Origin: DALYLB01 sp964468345
GTDB lineage: Bacteria > Acidobacteriota > Blastocatellia > RBC074
NCBI GenBank assembly: GCA_964468345.1
Contig: CAYXVZ010000009.1
Coordinates: 62,001 to 126,000, forward strand
DNA length: 64,000 bases
Reading direction: 5' to 3'
The notes beneath the pieces were generated by a model. The model searched no databases, was not told the origin of the DNA, and saw nothing but the letters and a program-made list of their open reading frames with translations. Below are positions 63,001 through 64,000 of the stretch, piece after piece. Numbering within the stretch: position 1 is the first letter of the stretch; every line of letters starts with the position of its first letter. The position numbers and the translations under genes are program-made.

Positions 63001-63183
63001 CACTTCCGCCGCCGCCATTCCGCGAGCATCGGTGACGACGTTGATCTGATTGTTGGTGAGATCCGGAAAGGCGTCGATCGGAATCGTGGTCAATGCATAG
63101 AGGCCGGCGCCGATCAGGAATAAAACCCCTGCCAGCACGACCAGTTTCTGGTGAAGCGAAAATTCAATAAGTGCGCGGATCAT
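60034..63183 (-). CDS. CusA/CzcA-type heavy-metal efflux RND transporter
   Basis: 1049 residues from the ATG at 63183, which overlaps the adaptor stop (ATGA). Two halves of six membrane helices each and large periplasmic loops. The N-terminus MIRALIEFSLHQKLVVLAGVLFLIGAGLYALTTIPIDAFPDLTNNQINVVTDARGMAAAEVEQLVTYPIESAMMG is diagnostic of the HME-RND family (Cu/Ag or Zn/Co/Cd). A ~20-residue extra segment near residue 420 is encoded by a palindromic element. Metal specificity not assignable by eye. Confidence 0.93.
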   Translation of the reverse strand: MIRALIEFSLHQKLVVLAGVLFLIGAGLYALTTIPIDAFPDLTNNQINVVTDARGMAAAEVEQLVTYPIESAMMGIRNTEEIRSISKFGLSIITIVFPDSVDTYFARQLVNERLQEAKTRIPAGLEPTMGPVATAFGEIYQYVIEGPNQSAMDLKTLHDWSVKPQLRTVSGVNEVNSWGGLIKQYHVLVDPERLLAYNLTLREVYDALGASNTNFGGSYIEHGPEAYTVRGLGRFEGENAEAQIAQVVIKSHQGVPVLVRDVAAVEVGPAVRQGAVTKDGRGEVVSGMVIMTKGENSKAVIERVENRVKAIEKTLPAGVKLTPFYQHNDLVNRTTRTIALNLIEGGALVILVLFLFLNNLRASLIVASVIPLSMLAAFIGMKFFGVTANLMSLGAIDFGLMVDGAVVMIESFVSRLQSSEISNSKSEISEAKQTRQSTIRATALEVGRPILFGVVIIIAVYLPIFALEGLEARMFRPMALTVCCALIGALVLTLTLVPVLGALSLKPHKHGAHEKFMQSMQLAYRRMLDRAMRRRALTLSFAMLLIVVAVYSMTRLGTEFMPQLDEGALLIETRKLPSVSLTESVDISTMVEKVVREFPEVQTVVTKIGRPDLATEAMGIYQGDVYVILKPIDQWKTAKTKEELIEAFDKKLKDVPGVVYNFTQPLAMRLDEVISGVKADVAIKLFGDDSAVLEREARRIDAVLRRVQGAADVQVETLSGASEMRIELNRAEMARYGLRVEDVRQLIDTTVGGATMTEVIDGRRRFDVVLRLPEEKRRDNALLKSLLVPTPAGERVTLGQIAAFRTAEGPEVINREDAQRRIVIQSNVRGRDIGSFVAEAQSLVDREVKLPTGYYITWGGEFENQQRAMQRLYIVVPMAILLIFMLLYSTFNSIPQALLIIINVPFALVGGVAALWLRDLNLSLSAAVGFIALFGVAVLNGVVMVSYINSLRVGRERESEKELHEAILEGASMRLRPVLMTALVASLGFIPMALSTAPGSEVQRPLATVVIGGLVTSTLLTLFVLPTLYQLISRKREVVSAEMELASGD
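61893..61931. repeat. Palindromic element inside the cusA-like gene
   Basis: 14-bp arms CCTCTGAAATTTCA and TGAAATTTCAGAGG around 11 bases, read in frame as SSEISNSKSEISE. It falls in a cytoplasmic-side loop between membrane helices where relatives have no such insert (from memory of the family). Confidence 0.75.
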
Positions 63184-64000
63184 TCTTCGGCCATCGAGCC
63201 CTTGAGAAATTCTGATTTGATGAAAAAGCCGCCGTGCGTCACGATCTTGTCGCCGGCCTTCAATCCAGCGAGGACTTCCACCCGATCGCCGATATCGCGG
63301 CCCGTCTCCACTTTGCGTTTTTCGAACTTGCCTTCCCCGGCCGGCAGGAAAACGACCTTTTCCTTGTCGACTTCGAAAATCGAATCGCGCGGGATGGTAA
63401 TCGCGGACGCGGAGGCTCCGCTGCTGATGTGAACCGTGGCGAACATCTCGGGACGCAGATTGCCGCGGGGATTCTGAATCATGCATCGCACCTGGACGGT
63501 GCGCGTTTCCGGATCGAGGGAATCGCCGATGTGAACGATGCGTCCGGAAAATCGCGCATTATTGAAGGCGGGCAATTCCACCGATACGCCCTGCCCCACG
63601 CGAACGACCGCGGCCTGTTTTTCGGGGACCTGCGCAATGGCCCACAGCGTGGACAGATTCGCGACGACCATCAGATCCGTCGCTTCGCTGACAACGGTGC
63701 CGACCGAGACATTGCGTTTGAGCACGATGCCGGAGATCGGCGAATAGACGACGATATCTTCGTGACTGTCGTGCGGAACGCTCAGGTGTTCCAGAAACTC
63801 CGAGGCGCGCGTGAACTCGGCTTTCGCCTGTTCCAGTTCCGCGGTCGCGGCATTCACGTTGGCCAGGGCATGCGCATGCTCTCGTTTCGAAACGGCCTTG
63901 GCTTCGAGCAGGCGTTCCGCGCGATCGAGTTCCGCCCTGGCATAGGCCAGGGATTTTTCCTTGTCCGTCACTGCGACGCGGGCCTTCGCCTCGGCCGCCC
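63180..64000 (-). CDS. RND efflux periplasmic adaptor (CusB/CzcB-type), N-terminus outside window
   Basis: The frame stays open to base 64000 (AEAKARVAVTDKEKSLAYARAELDRAERLLEAKAVSKREHAHALANVNAATAELEQAKAEFTRASEFL), a coiled-coil hairpin. The lipoyl half (VVYSPISGIVLKRNVSVGTVVSEATDLMVVANLSTLWAIAQVPEKQAAVV), beta-barrel and membrane-proximal domains follow to the stop. It links the inner-membrane pump to an outer-membrane channel. A GTG at 63971 is internal, not the start. Confidence 0.92.
   Translation of the reverse strand, partial: AAEAKARVAVTDKEKSLAYARAELDRAERLLEAKAVSKREHAHALANVNAATAELEQAKAEFTRASEFLEHLSVPHDSHEDIVVYSPISGIVLKRNVSVGTVVSEATDLMVVANLSTLWAIAQVPEKQAAVVRVGQGVSVELPAFNNARFSGRIVHIGDSLDPETRTVQVRCMIQNPRGNLRPEMFATVHISSGASASAITIPRDSIFEVDKEKVVFLPAGEGKFEKRKVETGRDIGDRVEVLAGLKAGDKIVTHGGFFIKSEFLKGSMAEE

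Overview
The window holds two distinct parts. Positions 1 to about 27,500 are the right-hand part of an integrated tailed-phage (prophage) genome. Positions 27,500 to 64,000 are chromosome of a GC-rich Gram-negative bacterium. I infer Acidobacteriota: there is a ~1,200-residue Oar-like TonB-dependent receptor with an N-terminal carboxypeptidase-regulatory-like domain, two sigma/zinc-finger anti-sigma pairs, a Tat-exported enolase-superfamily enzyme and many long intergenic hairpins. No rRNA or marker gene confirms this. Prophage: nearly all genes read leftward. From right to left they are: tyrosine integrase beside a tRNA-Arg(TCG) gene (the likely attachment site); a RidA-family gene and a secreted protein that look like cargo; a divergent XRE-type repressor switch with shared operators; an early/replication block (HTH protein, ERF annealing protein fused to a SWIM zinc finger, a replication-initiator-like protein carrying ten 15-bp iterons inside its gene, a loader-like protein); a six-gene PRTRC-type ubiquitin-like module (E/DUF3102, Ub-like C, F, E2-like B, JAMM peptidase A, E1-like ThiF); a strong terminator; a holin-like gene; an AT-rich cassette of DNA methyltransferase, small protein and AIPR nuclease; then the packaging and head genes (terminase small and large, portal, scaffold, start of the probable capsid). 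The left attachment site, tail and endolysin genes lie outside the window. Chromosome: a patatin-like lipase; an ECF sigma / anti-sigma / DUF4097 operon; a UDP-glucuronate-epimerase-like enzyme; an exported GH3 (NagZ-type) glycosidase; an MFS transporter; two NarL-type response regulators; sodium-solute and amino-acid transporters; a RspA/ManD-like dehydratase; a four-helix-bundle gene broken by an amber codon; the TonB receptor; a LURP-one protein; a second sigma/anti-sigma pair; CutC; GDP-mannose 4,6-dehydratase; a lipid-modification cluster (desaturase, FAD oxidoreductase, DUF1365, two cyclopropane-synthase-like methyltransferases); and a CusA/CusB metal efflux pair running off the right edge. 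The strongest candidates for something new are the phage-borne Ub-like module, the in-gene iteron origin, a palindrome family (AGGTGAGTACTCACCT) clustered around the RidA and integrase genes, and the methyltransferase-AIPR cassette. The chromosome half is also unusual for its collection of long, perfect, mutually unrelated intergenic inverted repeats.
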